A stretch of DNA of 36,039 nucleotides, taken from positions 1-36,039 of the forward strand of contig PMYY01000140.1 of assembly GCA_003170655.1 (NCBI GenBank), in the 5' to 3' direction. Origin of the DNA: Nitrospiraceae bacterium. Its GTDB lineage: Bacteria; Nitrospirota; Thermodesulfovibrionia; Thermodesulfovibrionales; Dissulfurispiraceae. A program made the position numbers and the translations under genes. Position 1 is the first letter of the stretch; each line of letters starts with the position of its first letter. Of the stretch, positions 16,450 to 25,034 are shown in pieces. The notes beneath the pieces were generated by a model. That model searched no databases. It saw only the letters and a list, made by a program, of their open reading frames with translations, and was not told where the DNA came from.

Positions 16450-17406
16450 CTATTTGATCTCGACGTAAGCCTTCTGTCGCAAGCCTTTCACCCAAGCCTT
16501 GTAATCCCTCTCGAATCTTTCCGCATACAGTTTATCCTGCATCGCCTGTCTCAACTCAGTCGGGTTCTTGAATATCTTCTCACTTTCAAGCTTCATTATA
16601 TTTATCCCGCCGGACGTACTGAATGGTTCGCTGATCGCCCCAGGCTTCAGCTTTGCGAGCACATCAAGAAATTCCTTCGAAAGGTCTGTCTTGCTCACAA
16701 ATCCCAGATCGCCGCCAACCTTCGCGCTGGAATCTTCAGAGTATTTCCGCGCCGCATCAGCAAAGCCCTCTCCCGCCCTGATCTCTTCGTATATCGTGCG
16801 TGCCTTTTCTTCAGACTGTTTCGGATCTTCGGTCTTCTTTATCACAATCAGGCTTATCTTGTAGCCTTCCTCCGCCGCTGGCACCGTTGTATTCTTTGCC
16901 AGGTAGGCATTTAACTCGCCCTCGGTCACGACTACCTTACTCCTTACGTCACGGTCGACAAGACGATTTATCACGATCTGGTCTGAAAGTTTCTTTTTAT
17001 ACTCGTCAGTGGTGAACCCTTCCTTTATCACGGCCTCTTTCATGGCCGCATCGGTCATCGCGTATTTTTCCCTGATGGATTGCATGGTCTTATTGATTTC
17101 GTCATCGCTTGCGCTGATACCTGCCTTCTTCGCTTCCTGGAGAAGCAGCCTCATATCTATGAGATTCTCGAGAAAGGACTTTTCATTCTGCTCAAATATC
17201 TTGTGCCTCTCCCGCTCGCTCATGGCCTTAACCTGCGGGCTGGCCTCGAACTCCATGGACTTGTAGACCTCGCTCCAGGTTATCACCTCTGAATTCACTA
17301 CGGCCACCACCTTATCGAGCAGAATGGCCCCTTCACTGATGGTGAAGAGCCCGATAACTGCTGCGGCCAGAATATTAATACAGAGGAACCAGAATCCAAT
17401 TCTCAT
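16450..17406 (-). CDS. SurA-like periplasmic peptidyl-prolyl isomerase
   Basis: The 318-residue product is a periplasmic chaperone/foldase of the SurA/PpiC type. A signal or anchor segment lies at about residues 3-23, then a SurA N-terminal helical domain (about 28-160, beginning LLDKVVAVVNSEVITWSEVY), a single parvulin domain (about 180-270, with EEIRAGEGFADAARKYSED and GGDLGFV) and a short C-terminal helix. E. coli SurA has two parvulin domains; this shorter form is common in deltaproteobacteria-like genomes. The ATG at 17406 has GGGAGGG upstream; an upstream start at 17463 would overlap hypE and precede the signal peptide, so I reject it. Confidence 0.88.
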   Translation of the reverse strand: MRIGFWFLCINILAAAVIGLFTISEGAILLDKVVAVVNSEVITWSEVYKSMEFEASPQVKAMSERERHKIFEQNEKSFLENLIDMRLLLQEAKKAGISASDDEINKTMQSIREKYAMTDAAMKEAVIKEGFTTDEYKKKLSDQIVINRLVDRDVRSKVVVTEGELNAYLAKNTTVPAAEEGYKISLIVIKKTEDPKQSEEKARTIYEEIRAGEGFADAARKYSEDSSAKVGGDLGFVSKTDLSKEFLDVLAKLKPGAISEPFSTSGGINIMKLESEKIFKNPTELRQAMQDKLYAERFERDYKAWVKGLRQKAYVEIK

Positions 17407-17456
17407 AAATAACCCTCCCGTGTAATCAGCATAAACTTTCCCTATTAGAAACTGCC

Positions 17457-18476
17457 TCAGCAAATCCTCGGCAGCTGCTCCCCGGCAAGCATATCGATTA
17501 TACGTGTACCACCGATTGCCGTTTTCAAAAGGACCATCCCATTTTTCTTGGGGTCCCCTTCCCCAACCTCTCCGATCACTGCGGCTTCGGCACCGTGAGG
17601 ATGTGACCTCATCGTTCCGACAAGGGCATTCGCCGTATCGGCAGGAACAATTGCAAGGAGTATTCCTTCGTTCGCTATATATAAAGGATCGAGGCCGAGG
17701 ATTTCGCAGGCGCCCCTCACTCCATCCGGTACGGGTAGTAATGAGTCGCTTATGATCATCGGTAATCCTGATTCAGTGGCCATTTCCTTGAGAGTCGTAG
17801 CAACGCCGCCGCGTGTCGGATCCCTCATCATCCGCAGGTCTTTTTCGAAACCCAGCATCAAATCCACAAGGCCGACTAAAGATACCGTATCGCTTAAAAC
17901 CGGAGGTTCAAAAGACAAACCATTCCTTTCGGACATAACCGCGACACCGTGATTCCCTATCGTCCCGCTTATGATAATCTTGTCGCCGGGCCTGATCTTG
18001 TCAGGACCGAGTTCGACGCCCCCTGACACTACGCCTATTCCGGACGTCGTAATAAATATGCCGTCTCCCTTGCCTTTATCGACAACCTTGGTATCTCCTG
18101 TAACAATCTTGACGTTCGCCTTTTTTGCAGCGTCGGCCATCGAAATCAGAATTTTGCGAAGAGAATCCATGGTGAAGCCCTCTTCGATGACAAAGCCCAC
18201 TGAGAGATAGAGCGGTTTTGCCCCAACCATAGAAAGATCGTTCACGGTTCCATTGACCGCCAACTCTCCGATGTTCCCACCGGGAAAAAAGAGCGGTGAG
18301 ACAACATAAGAATCGGTAGTAAAGGCCAGTTTGCCTCCCAAGAATATGTCGCCATCCAGGACTGCGGAGTCGGCGAGCATCTTCATATCGAACTGTGGGG
18401 CGATGTACTCCCTGATCAGCGAATGCATGAGCCTGCCGCCGCTTCCATGCCCGAGTAATATCTTGTCCATTATCAT
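17457..18476 (-). CDS. hypE: [NiFe]-hydrogenase maturation protein HypE
   Basis: HypE works with HypF to make the cyanide ligands of the [NiFe]-hydrogenase active site: HypF carbamoylates the HypE C-terminal cysteine, which HypE then dehydrates with ATP. The 339-residue product has the AIR-synthetase/PurM fold, starts with LLGHGSGGRLMHSLI, has the nucleotide-binding DPTRGGVATTLKEMA segment, and ends exactly in PRIC, the catalytic C-terminal cysteine. Two in-frame ATG codons (18476, 18470) compete for the start. No other hyp gene or hydrogenase gene is in the window; the neighbours are surA-like and a lipoprotein. Confidence 0.95.
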   Translation of the reverse strand: MIMDKILLGHGSGGRLMHSLIREYIAPQFDMKMLADSAVLDGDIFLGGKLAFTTDSYVVSPLFFPGGNIGELAVNGTVNDLSMVGAKPLYLSVGFVIEEGFTMDSLRKILISMADAAKKANVKIVTGDTKVVDKGKGDGIFITTSGIGVVSGGVELGPDKIRPGDKIIISGTIGNHGVAVMSERNGLSFEPPVLSDTVSLVGLVDLMLGFEKDLRMMRDPTRGGVATTLKEMATESGLPMIISDSLLPVPDGVRGACEILGLDPLYIANEGILLAIVPADTANALVGTMRSHPHGAEAAVIGEVGEGDPKKNGMVLLKTAIGGTRIIDMLAGEQLPRIC

Positions 18477-18540
18477 TTCACCATTTAATTAATCCGTCCT
18501 CCCTTGGTTAGGGAAGAAAGAGGATGAGTTCTCACTTTAA

Positions 18541-19491
18541 CTAAGGATTGACGCTCACTGTTCCCGACGGAGAACTCTCTTTGGCCGGCCCAATGGCGGT
18601 TACATAGTAAGAGGTAGGCACTTCTATCGGCTCCTCATCTACGAAAAGCGGAATCAGAACATCCGCCGCAGGAATGAATTGGCCCCGCCCTTTTTTGCGA
18701 TAAACCCTGTACCCTTTTATCCACGTCTCAGGATTTTCCTTCCACGATACGTATAACTTGCCTTCAGTTCTCACAAATCTCACATCTGAAGGATGTACTG
18801 GCCGGAAAGACTGCGGGTCAACTTCCAGGCATTCCGACGTTGCTCCTTCGTTCATTATCGTCGTATGGACAAGCGATCTGACCGAATAAAAGACGGTTTG
18901 GCCGACATTCACCCCATCTTTGAAAAAAGGTTTTTCGAGAGGCGTTGCGTTTAGCAGAACTGTGTCGCAATTCCCCTTGTCAGTACCACGATAAATATTA
19001 TAGGTAACTCCGTCAGCCACCTTGTTCCAAGTAATTTCGACTGCATCATTTGTCAGGTGGAACGCAAACTTCTCTGGCGGTTCCGGTAATCCGACAGGAT
19101 TCACTTTCAGCTCGGCGGATTCGTCGCTGATGACATTCCTAAGACTGTAGACCCTTATCCTATAACGGTACTCCTTACCGACCGCAAAATGATCGTCTAC
19201 GAATTGAGTCGCATCCCCTTTCAGGAAAGTTAATGTTTCGAACGGTTTATTTCCCTCTGCCCGCTGGACATAAAATCCTTTTATAATTATCTTGTCCTGC
19301 CGTGCATAAGACCAGGAGATTGTGACCTTTCCGTCGCGATGTAACGCCCTCATAGCGGTCGCCGGCGAAGGCTTTTCAAAAGACCTCATCACCGGCTTTC
19401 CCTTTTGACCACATCCGGCAAATAAGAGCAAGCTCATGACGCACATTGCCATTAGCCTCACCAGTTTCATCTGCTTGCGGGATACCGTCAT
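18541..19491 (-). CDS. lipoprotein with fibronectin type III-like repeats
   Basis: The 316-residue product carries a lipoprotein signal (hydrophobic stretch then LLLFAGC, acylated Cys27), so it is probably anchored to the outer or inner membrane facing the periplasm or surface. Three fibronectin type III-like domains follow (about 42-130, 135-225, 230-314), each with a tryptophan strand (VTISWSYA, VEITWNKV, LYVSWKEN) and a YRxYR/YNIYRG-type strand. It starts six bases after argH and is likely coexpressed. In many genomes a small lipoprotein follows argH; here the place is taken by a larger adhesion-like protein. The partner is unknown. Confidence 0.8.
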   Translation of the reverse strand: MTVSRKQMKLVRLMAMCVMSLLLFAGCGQKGKPVMRSFEKPSPATAMRALHRDGKVTISWSYARQDKIIIKGFYVQRAEGNKPFETLTFLKGDATQFVDDHFAVGKEYRYRIRVYSLRNVISDESAELKVNPVGLPEPPEKFAFHLTNDAVEITWNKVADGVTYNIYRGTDKGNCDTVLLNATPLEKPFFKDGVNVGQTVFYSVRSLVHTTIMNEGATSECLEVDPQSFRPVHPSDVRFVRTEGKLYVSWKENPETWIKGYRVYRKKGRGQFIPAADVLIPLFVDEEPIEVPTSYYVTAIGPAKESSPSGTVSVNP

Positions 19492-19497
19492 AGATCT

Positions 19498-20877
19498 CTA
19501 AGTCCTGAGCCTCTTCTTGAAGCGAGCAATCTGCCCCTTGACCATTTCGGGAGAGGTGCCGCCGAAGGAGTTTTTGGCCTTCACAGATGCAGTCGCATCG
19601 ATGCAACTGTATATGTCGCTCCCTATCAGGGGCGAATGGAAACTATATTCTTCGGGCGTCAGTTCTGTCAATGTCTTGCCCTTGTCTATGGCGTACCGGA
19701 CAATCTTACCCGTAAGCTCATGGGCCTTTCTAAAGGGCAGTCCGCAGCGCACCAGATATTCGGCGATGTCGGTAGCCGTGGAAAAAGCAGCTCCGGCGCT
19801 GCTCTCCATTTTTTCCCGTTTGAAGGCAATGCCGCCAAGCATCTCCGTGAGTATATTTAGGGTGGCCTTAACCGTATCGCAAGTATCGAACAACGGCTCC
19901 TTGTCCTCCTGCATGTCCCGGTTGTAAGAAAGAGGGAGCCCTTTCATCAAGGTCAAAAGGCTGACAAGATTGCCGAATACCCTGCCGGTCTTACCCCGCA
20001 TCAACTCTGCGACATCCGGATTTTTCTTCTGCGGCATTATGCTTGAACCGGTCGTATAAGCATCCGAGATCTCTATGAATGAAAATTCCTCGGACGACCA
20101 AAGGATTAGCTCTTCCGCGATCCTTGAAATATGAATCATCATAAGAGACGAACATGAGAGGAACTCAATTACCGCATCACGATCGGAAACCGAATCGATA
20201 CTGTTCTCCGACACCCCGTCGAATTCGAGCAACTCCGCTACATAAGCCCGGTCGATCGGCAGCGATGTTCCCGCAAGCGCGCATGCGCCCAGAGGCAGAA
20301 TATTGATACGTTTCAATGCATCGGTGAATCTCTCGCGGTCCCGCTCGAACATCTGAGCGTAAGCCATCAGGTGATGCGACAGAAGCACTGGCTGCGCCCT
20401 TTGGGTATGCGTGTAGCCCGGCACGATAATTCCAAAATAATCCTCAGCCGTATCGGCCAGTTTTTTCTCAAGGCCGAGCAGGAGTCCGCATATTTCATCT
20501 GTCTCGGCCCTGAGATAGAGCCTGATATCGAGCGCAACCTGATCGTTCCGAGACCTAGCAGTGTGCAGCTTACCGCCTGCATCGCCGATCTTTTCTATAA
20601 GGGCAGATTCGATATTCATATGGATGTCTTCAAGTTCCTCACTGAAAACAAACCTGCCCTCGTCGATCTCCCTATAGACTTCCTTCAAGCCCTTGACGAT
20701 ACAGCCACTCTCTTTTTTTGCTATTATTCCTTGTTTGGCCAGCATGCGCGCGTGAGCGATCGAGCCTTCGATGTCGTACCGCCATAGTCTCTTGTCATAT
20801 GAAATAGACTCGGTATATCTCTCGACGCTCTTCGATGTCGCTTCAGTAAATCTTCCGGCCCAAGGCTTTTTCGCCAT
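19498..20877 (-). CDS. argH: argininosuccinate lyase
   Basis: ArgH splits argininosuccinate into arginine and fumarate, the last step of arginine synthesis. The 459-residue product is a fumarase/aspartase-superfamily enzyme with the start PWAGRFTEATSKSVE, the SRNDQVALDIRL motif, the HTHQRAQPVLLSHHL-like segment (here HTQRAQPVLLSHHL), and the signature GSSIMPQKKNPDVAELMRGK. I use the ATG at 20877, which overlaps the fusA2 stop as TGATG and lies five bases after GAGGAG; a TTG directly before it would be too close to that site. No other arg gene is in the window. Confidence 0.97.
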   Translation of the reverse strand: MAKKPWAGRFTEATSKSVERYTESISYDKRLWRYDIEGSIAHARMLAKQGIIAKKESGCIVKGLKEVYREIDEGRFVFSEELEDIHMNIESALIEKIGDAGGKLHTARSRNDQVALDIRLYLRAETDEICGLLLGLEKKLADTAEDYFGIIVPGYTHTQRAQPVLLSHHLMAYAQMFERDRERFTDALKRINILPLGACALAGTSLPIDRAYVAELLEFDGVSENSIDSVSDRDAVIEFLSCSSLMMIHISRIAEELILWSSEEFSFIEISDAYTTGSSIMPQKKNPDVAELMRGKTGRVFGNLVSLLTLMKGLPLSYNRDMQEDKEPLFDTCDTVKATLNILTEMLGGIAFKREKMESSAGAAFSTATDIAEYLVRCGLPFRKAHELTGKIVRYAIDKGKTLTELTPEEYSFHSPLIGSDIYSCIDATASVKAKNSFGGTSPEMVKGQIARFKKRLRT

Positions 20878-22970
20878 CAATGCTCCTCTTCCTTATGCTT
20901 TTCGCGTTCGGCTATCAGTTTCTGCGTCACATGCGCCGGGAGTTCTTCGTAGTGTGAAAACTCCATCGAATAGAGACCTCTGCCTGAAGTCATGCTCTGG
21001 AGCTGGTTGGCATAAACGAGCATCTCCGCCATCGGCACAAGGGCCATGATCTTCTGATTTCCGCCGGCTTGAGGCTCGACGCCCTGCACCTTGCCCCTCT
21101 TGGAGTTCAGGTCTCCGATGACCGCACCCAGAGTGTCGTCCGGGACTACAACCTCTATTTTCATTATTGGTTCGAGTACAATTGGCTTTGCGTCCAGCAC
21201 GGCCTTTTGGAGCGCCATGGATCCGGCAATCTTGAACGCCATTTCAGATGAATCAACTGAATGATAGGACCCGTCTGTAAGCGTAACCTTCACATCAACC
21301 ATCGGATACCCGGCAATAAGGCCTTCCTTCAACTTCTCGATAATTCCCTTCTCTACAGCAGGCCGATACTGCTGGGGGATGACTCCGCCGACAATCTTGT
21401 CGATAAACTCGAAGCCCCCTCCCCTCGGAAGCGGCTCGAAGTCGATCCAGCAATCCCCGAACTGTCCACGGCCGCCGGACTGTTTCTTGTACCGTCCCTG
21501 CGCCCTAGTGCGGGCCTTGATCGTCTCCCGGTAGGCGATCTTCGGCGCTTTCATGGCAACCTCCACGCCGAATTTCCTCCTGAGCTTGTCGAGTGCAACC
21601 TCCAGGTGCACTTGACCCATGCCCGACAGGATCATCTCCTTCGACTCCTCATCCCTCGTAAAGCGGATAGTCGGGTCCTCCTCGAGTATCCTGTGGAGAC
21701 CGATGCTCACCTTATCTTCGTCGCCCTTGGTCTTCGGTGCTATGGCATATGAAATAATCGGCTCGGCAAACTTCACTTTCGGCAACACAAGCGGATGATG
21801 TTCCTCACATAGCGTATCCCCAACATTCGTCTCTTTAAGCTTAACGACGGCTGCTATCTCGCCGGCATTAACCGATGCCACTGGAACATGCTTCTTTCCA
21901 ACGAGATAGAAGATCTGTCCGATCCTCTCCTTGGCGCCTGATGTAGCGTTCAGGACAGTCGAATCGGCCTTAAGAACGCCCGAGTAAACCCTGAATATAG
22001 AGAGTTTTCCGGCAAACGGATCGGCGACGGTTTTAAATACATAAGCAGTAAGTGGGTCCGTAGTGACCGGCTTGCGGTCGACCTCCTTACCGTCCTTCGG
22101 ATTTGTGCCCCTGATCGGCGAAATCCTGCTCATCTCCTCCGGTGTCGGCAAACACATAAGCATGAGCTCCATCAGCTGTGTCACACCTATATTCATCGTT
22201 GCAGAACCGCATGCCACCGGTATAAAACGTCTTGTAAGAGAGGCCTCCTTGATGCCCTTCATAACCTCTTCGTTCGTAATTTCGCCGCCTTCGAGATACT
22301 TCTCGAGCAGAGAATCATCGGCTTCGGCAATCTTTTCTACAAGCTTCTTCCTATAATCTTCCGCTACGGTTTTGAGATCATCCGGGATAACGGTTTCCGA
22401 CGCCTTATCGTCCTTGTACACATATGCCTTCATCGCAACAAGGTCGACTATGCCCCGAAAGCTCTCGCCAGCGCCGATTGGTATAAACAGGGGGATCGCT
22501 TCCTGGTCGAACGACTTTTCGAGCTCGCTGATAGCATTCGAAAAATCAGCCGCCTCTTTGTCGAGCTTGTTCACAAAGACGATCCTTGGCACCTCGAACT
22601 CGCAGGCATACCTCCAGATCTTTTCGGTCTCTGCCTTGACACCAGATATTGCACTGACAATTACGACTGCCCCGTCGGCAACGCGCAGACATCCCCTGGT
22701 ATCTTCAATAAAATTGATGAATCCAGGGGTGTCGATGAGATTGAGACGTGTATCGTTCCAATCGCAGTAAGCAACAGCGGACGTGACGCTGATCTTGCGA
22801 TCGGTTTCCTCCGGCTCAAAATCCATCGTGGTATTGCCGCCTTCCACAGTACCGGCTCTGTCAATGGCGCCCGCGTTGAACAGAATGGCTTCAGACAACG
22901 ACGTTTTCCCGGCTCCACTGTGTGCAACGATAGCTACGTTTCTGATGTGTCCTGCATCAAGCTTGGTCAT
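20877..22970 (-). CDS. EF-G-like GTPase (second elongation factor G paralogue)
   Basis: The 697-residue product has all five EF-G domains and is clearly related to fusA, but belongs to the divergent EF-G2-like group. G1 is AHSGAGKTS (residues 16-24) instead of AHIDAGKTT, switch I reads RKISVTSA, and G3 is DTPGF, so the catalytic histidine of EF-G (His84 in the fusA product) is phenylalanine (Phe84). G4 (NKLD) is intact and G5-like GSA is present. Domain IV keeps GGVIPQQYRPAVEKG. Proteins of this type have weak or altered GTPase activity and poorly known roles in ribosome rescue, recycling or stress. It is coupled to argH by TGATG. Confidence 0.93.
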   Translation of the reverse strand: MTKLDAGHIRNVAIVAHSGAGKTSLSEAILFNAGAIDRAGTVEGGNTTMDFEPEETDRKISVTSAVAYCDWNDTRLNLIDTPGFINFIEDTRGCLRVADGAVVIVSAISGVKAETEKIWRYACEFEVPRIVFVNKLDKEAADFSNAISELEKSFDQEAIPLFIPIGAGESFRGIVDLVAMKAYVYKDDKASETVIPDDLKTVAEDYRKKLVEKIAEADDSLLEKYLEGGEITNEEVMKGIKEASLTRRFIPVACGSATMNIGVTQLMELMLMCLPTPEEMSRISPIRGTNPKDGKEVDRKPVTTDPLTAYVFKTVADPFAGKLSIFRVYSGVLKADSTVLNATSGAKERIGQIFYLVGKKHVPVASVNAGEIAAVVKLKETNVGDTLCEEHHPLVLPKVKFAEPIISYAIAPKTKGDEDKVSIGLHRILEEDPTIRFTRDEESKEMILSGMGQVHLEVALDKLRRKFGVEVAMKAPKIAYRETIKARTRAQGRYKKQSGGRGQFGDCWIDFEPLPRGGGFEFIDKIVGGVIPQQYRPAVEKGIIEKLKEGLIAGYPMVDVKVTLTDGSYHSVDSSEMAFKIAGSMALQKAVLDAKPIVLEPIMKIEVVVPDDTLGAVIGDLNSKRGKVQGVEPQAGGNQKIMALVPMAEMLVYANQLQSMTSGRGLYSMEFSHYEELPAHVTQKLIAEREKHKEEEH

Positions 22971-22997
22971 AGACTACCCCCTCGATATATTTAAGCA

Positions 22998-23020
22998 GGG
23001 GAACGGCATGCCGCAGCCCC
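22998..23020 (-). other. intercistronic hairpin between fusA2 and rseC
   Basis: GGGG (22998-23001) and CCCC (23017-23020) flank the 10-base palindrome CGGCATGCCG (23004-23013). The RNA can form a two-part stem directly after the rseC stop codon and before the fusA2 ribosome-binding site. It is not followed by a T run, so it may protect or pace the mRNA instead of ending it. Confidence 0.45.
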
Positions 23021-23454
23021 TACCTCTTGCTGATAATCTCTTCGATGACCGGGACCAATTCTTTCTTCTTCTCGAACTTACTGATAAGAAGTTTAACAAC
23101 TAAAAATGATGCTATCATGAAACCGAACCCGGAAAGTGCTGACAACATATCAGGATCACTCTCAGGAAAAAAAATGCTCAGGTATTCCTTGCCGACGACG
23201 GTGCCGACGACCAGTGCAAGAGCAGGTATCCCGTAGATCAGGAGAGTACCCTTCAAATAAGTGAAGGCTTTGAATGCTATCTTCACCGTGTCGCCAACCT
23301 CGGCGTGGACAGCGTTGAAAGCCTCTATTTCAGCTCCGCTCTCCGAGACTTTACAGGCAGAACCCGAAGCGCAGGCATCACAAGCGCTCTGTCTCCTTAC
23401 CGTGACAAAAGCTTTCGGACCATCGACTCTCTTTACAACTCCGGTTTCTTCCAT
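23020..23454 (-). CDS. RseC/MucC-family membrane protein
   Basis: The 144-residue product fits the RseC family (in E. coli RseC affects sigma-E control and SoxR reduction; relatives in anaerobes are linked to Rnf-type electron transfer). It has an N-terminal beta domain with a cysteine cluster CDACASGSAC (Cys25, Cys28, Cys34), then two membrane helices (about 68-90 and 105-125) and a charged C-terminus. The cluster could bind a metal or an iron-sulphur centre. It lies five bases after cimA and 49 before fusA2, inside the long minus-strand run. No sigma-E or Rnf gene is in the window. Confidence 0.85.
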   Translation of the reverse strand: MEETGVVKRVDGPKAFVTVRRQSACDACASGSACKVSESGAEIEAFNAVHAEVGDTVKIAFKAFTYLKGTLLIYGIPALALVVGTVVGKEYLSIFFPESDPDMLSALSGFGFMIASFLVVKLLISKFEKKKELVPVIEEIISKR

Positions 23455-23459
23455 CCTCT

Positions 23460-25028
23460 TCAGCCTTTCTCCTTAAGGAGTTTGTACTCGATGCTGTCCA
23501 CAAGTGCCTGCCATGACGCCTCTATTATATTCTCCGAAACGCCGACCGTCCCCCATCTGGCTTCCTCGTCTCCGCTCTCTACGAGAACGCGGACCTTGGC
23601 AGATGTACCCTTGCCCGCAGTAAGCACACGCACCTTATAGTCCTGAAGCTTCACGCTCCTCAGTTCCGGATAGAACTTTTCGAGAGCCTTGCGCAGTGCA
23701 TTGTCGAGCGCATTAACCGGGCCTTGTCCGGTAGCCGCTGTATGCTCCACGTGTTTCCCGACCTTCACCATGATAGTTGCCTCGCTCATGGGATCTTCGT
23801 TTTCCTTCCGCTTCTCGATGATGACCCTGAAGCCGATCAGGTCGAAAAATCTCCGGTGAAGACCGAGCGCTTTCTTGAGGAGAAGCTCGAAAGAAGCCTC
23901 CGCACCTTCGAATTGAAATCCCTGATGCTCAAGCACCTTTAGTTCATCGATGATCGCTTGCAATTCGGGAGAATCAGAAGTCAGGTGGATCTTGAACTCT
24001 TCGGCCTTCCTCAGCACGTTGCTTCTGCCTGCAAGATCGGAGATGAGCACCCTCTGGGAATTTCCGACAAGCTCGGGTCTTATGTGTTCATAGGTCTCCG
24101 GCCTGCGCCTGATTGCGCTTACATGTATGCCGCCCTTATGCGCAAACGCGCTGTCTCCGGCAAAGGGCTGTCTCTTGAAATGCCTAATATTAGAAATTTC
24201 GTTCACATACCGAGAGACCTCGCGCAGGCGCACTAGCTGATCATCCGAGAGGCAATGGTAGCCGAGTTTGAGCTGCAGGTTCGGGATGACTGAGATCAGG
24301 TTGGCGTTGCCGCAGCGCTCGCCGAGACCGTTGATAGTGCCCTGCACCTGGACCGCGCCGTTTTCGACAGCAGCTATAGAATTAGCGACAGCGCAGTCGG
24401 CATCGTTGTGGGTATGAATGCCAAACGGCTTTTTGAGTTTCCGTGCGACCTCCCTCACTATCTCAACCACCTCATGGGTCAAAGACCCGCCGTTGGTATC
24501 GCAGAGAACGATACAGTCGGCACCGCCCTTTTCTGCTGCCAGCAGACATTTAATCGCATATCCAGGGTTATCTTTGTACCCGTCGAAAAAATGTTCCGCA
24601 TCAAAGAAAACCTTTTCGACATTCTTCTTCAAATAGGCGATCGAGTCGTGGACGATCCCTAGGTTCGCGTCGAGCGAAATCTTGAGGGCCTCCTTCACAT
24701 GAAAATCCCAGGTCTTGCCGAAGATGGTCAGAGCCTTAGCCTTCGACTCTATCAGGCATTTGAGACCGGGATCGTCTTTAGCTTTATGTTTCGGGCTATG
24801 CGTGCTGCCGAATGCCACCAATAACGCGTTGGAAAGCGGCAGCTTCCTAACCCTCCTGAAATATTCGACATCCCTGGGGTTGGAGCCCGGCATCCCGCCT
24901 TCGATATAATGCACCCCGAAGTCGTCCAGCTTCTCGGTTATTCTGAGCTTGTCCTCAACCGAAAACGATATATCTTCGGCCTGGGCGCCGTCTCTCAGTG
25001 TCGTATCATATATCTCTATCCTGCGCAT
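23460..25028 (-). CDS. cimA: (R)-citramalate synthase
   Basis: CimA condenses pyruvate with acetyl-CoA to citramalate, opening a threonine-independent route to 2-oxobutyrate and isoleucine. The 522-residue product is a DRE-TIM metallolyase: YDTTLRDGAQAEDISFS at the start (metal-binding Asp, catalytic Arg), HTHNDADCAVANSIAA with the metal-binding HxH, GTINGLGERCGNANL, and a C-terminal LeuA-type regulatory domain (about 395-520). Its DGAQAEDI motif and length match the CimA branch better than LeuA, where the motif is DGEQ. It lies directly downstream of lysC (six bases). Homocitrate synthase is a less likely alternative. Confidence 0.9.
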   Translation of the reverse strand: MRRIEIYDTTLRDGAQAEDISFSVEDKLRITEKLDDFGVHYIEGGMPGSNPRDVEYFRRVRKLPLSNALLVAFGSTHSPKHKAKDDPGLKCLIESKAKALTIFGKTWDFHVKEALKISLDANLGIVHDSIAYLKKNVEKVFFDAEHFFDGYKDNPGYAIKCLLAAEKGGADCIVLCDTNGGSLTHEVVEIVREVARKLKKPFGIHTHNDADCAVANSIAAVENGAVQVQGTINGLGERCGNANLISVIPNLQLKLGYHCLSDDQLVRLREVSRYVNEISNIRHFKRQPFAGDSAFAHKGGIHVSAIRRRPETYEHIRPELVGNSQRVLISDLAGRSNVLRKAEEFKIHLTSDSPELQAIIDELKVLEHQGFQFEGAEASFELLLKKALGLHRRFFDLIGFRVIIEKRKENEDPMSEATIMVKVGKHVEHTAATGQGPVNALDNALRKALEKFYPELRSVKLQDYKVRVLTAGKGTSAKVRVLVESGDEEARWGTVGVSENIIEASWQALVDSIEYKLLKEKG

Positions 25029-25034
25029 TAACCC

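Noticed and set aside
16430..16495. Upstream TTG start for the pseudouridine synthase
   Set aside because: It would lie inside the surA-like gene and add 22 residues not seen in the family; the ATG at 16429 gives the usual N-terminus.
17407..17463. Upstream start for the surA-like gene
   Set aside because: It would place 19 residues before the signal peptide and overlap hypE; the ATG at 17406 has a strong ribosome-binding site.
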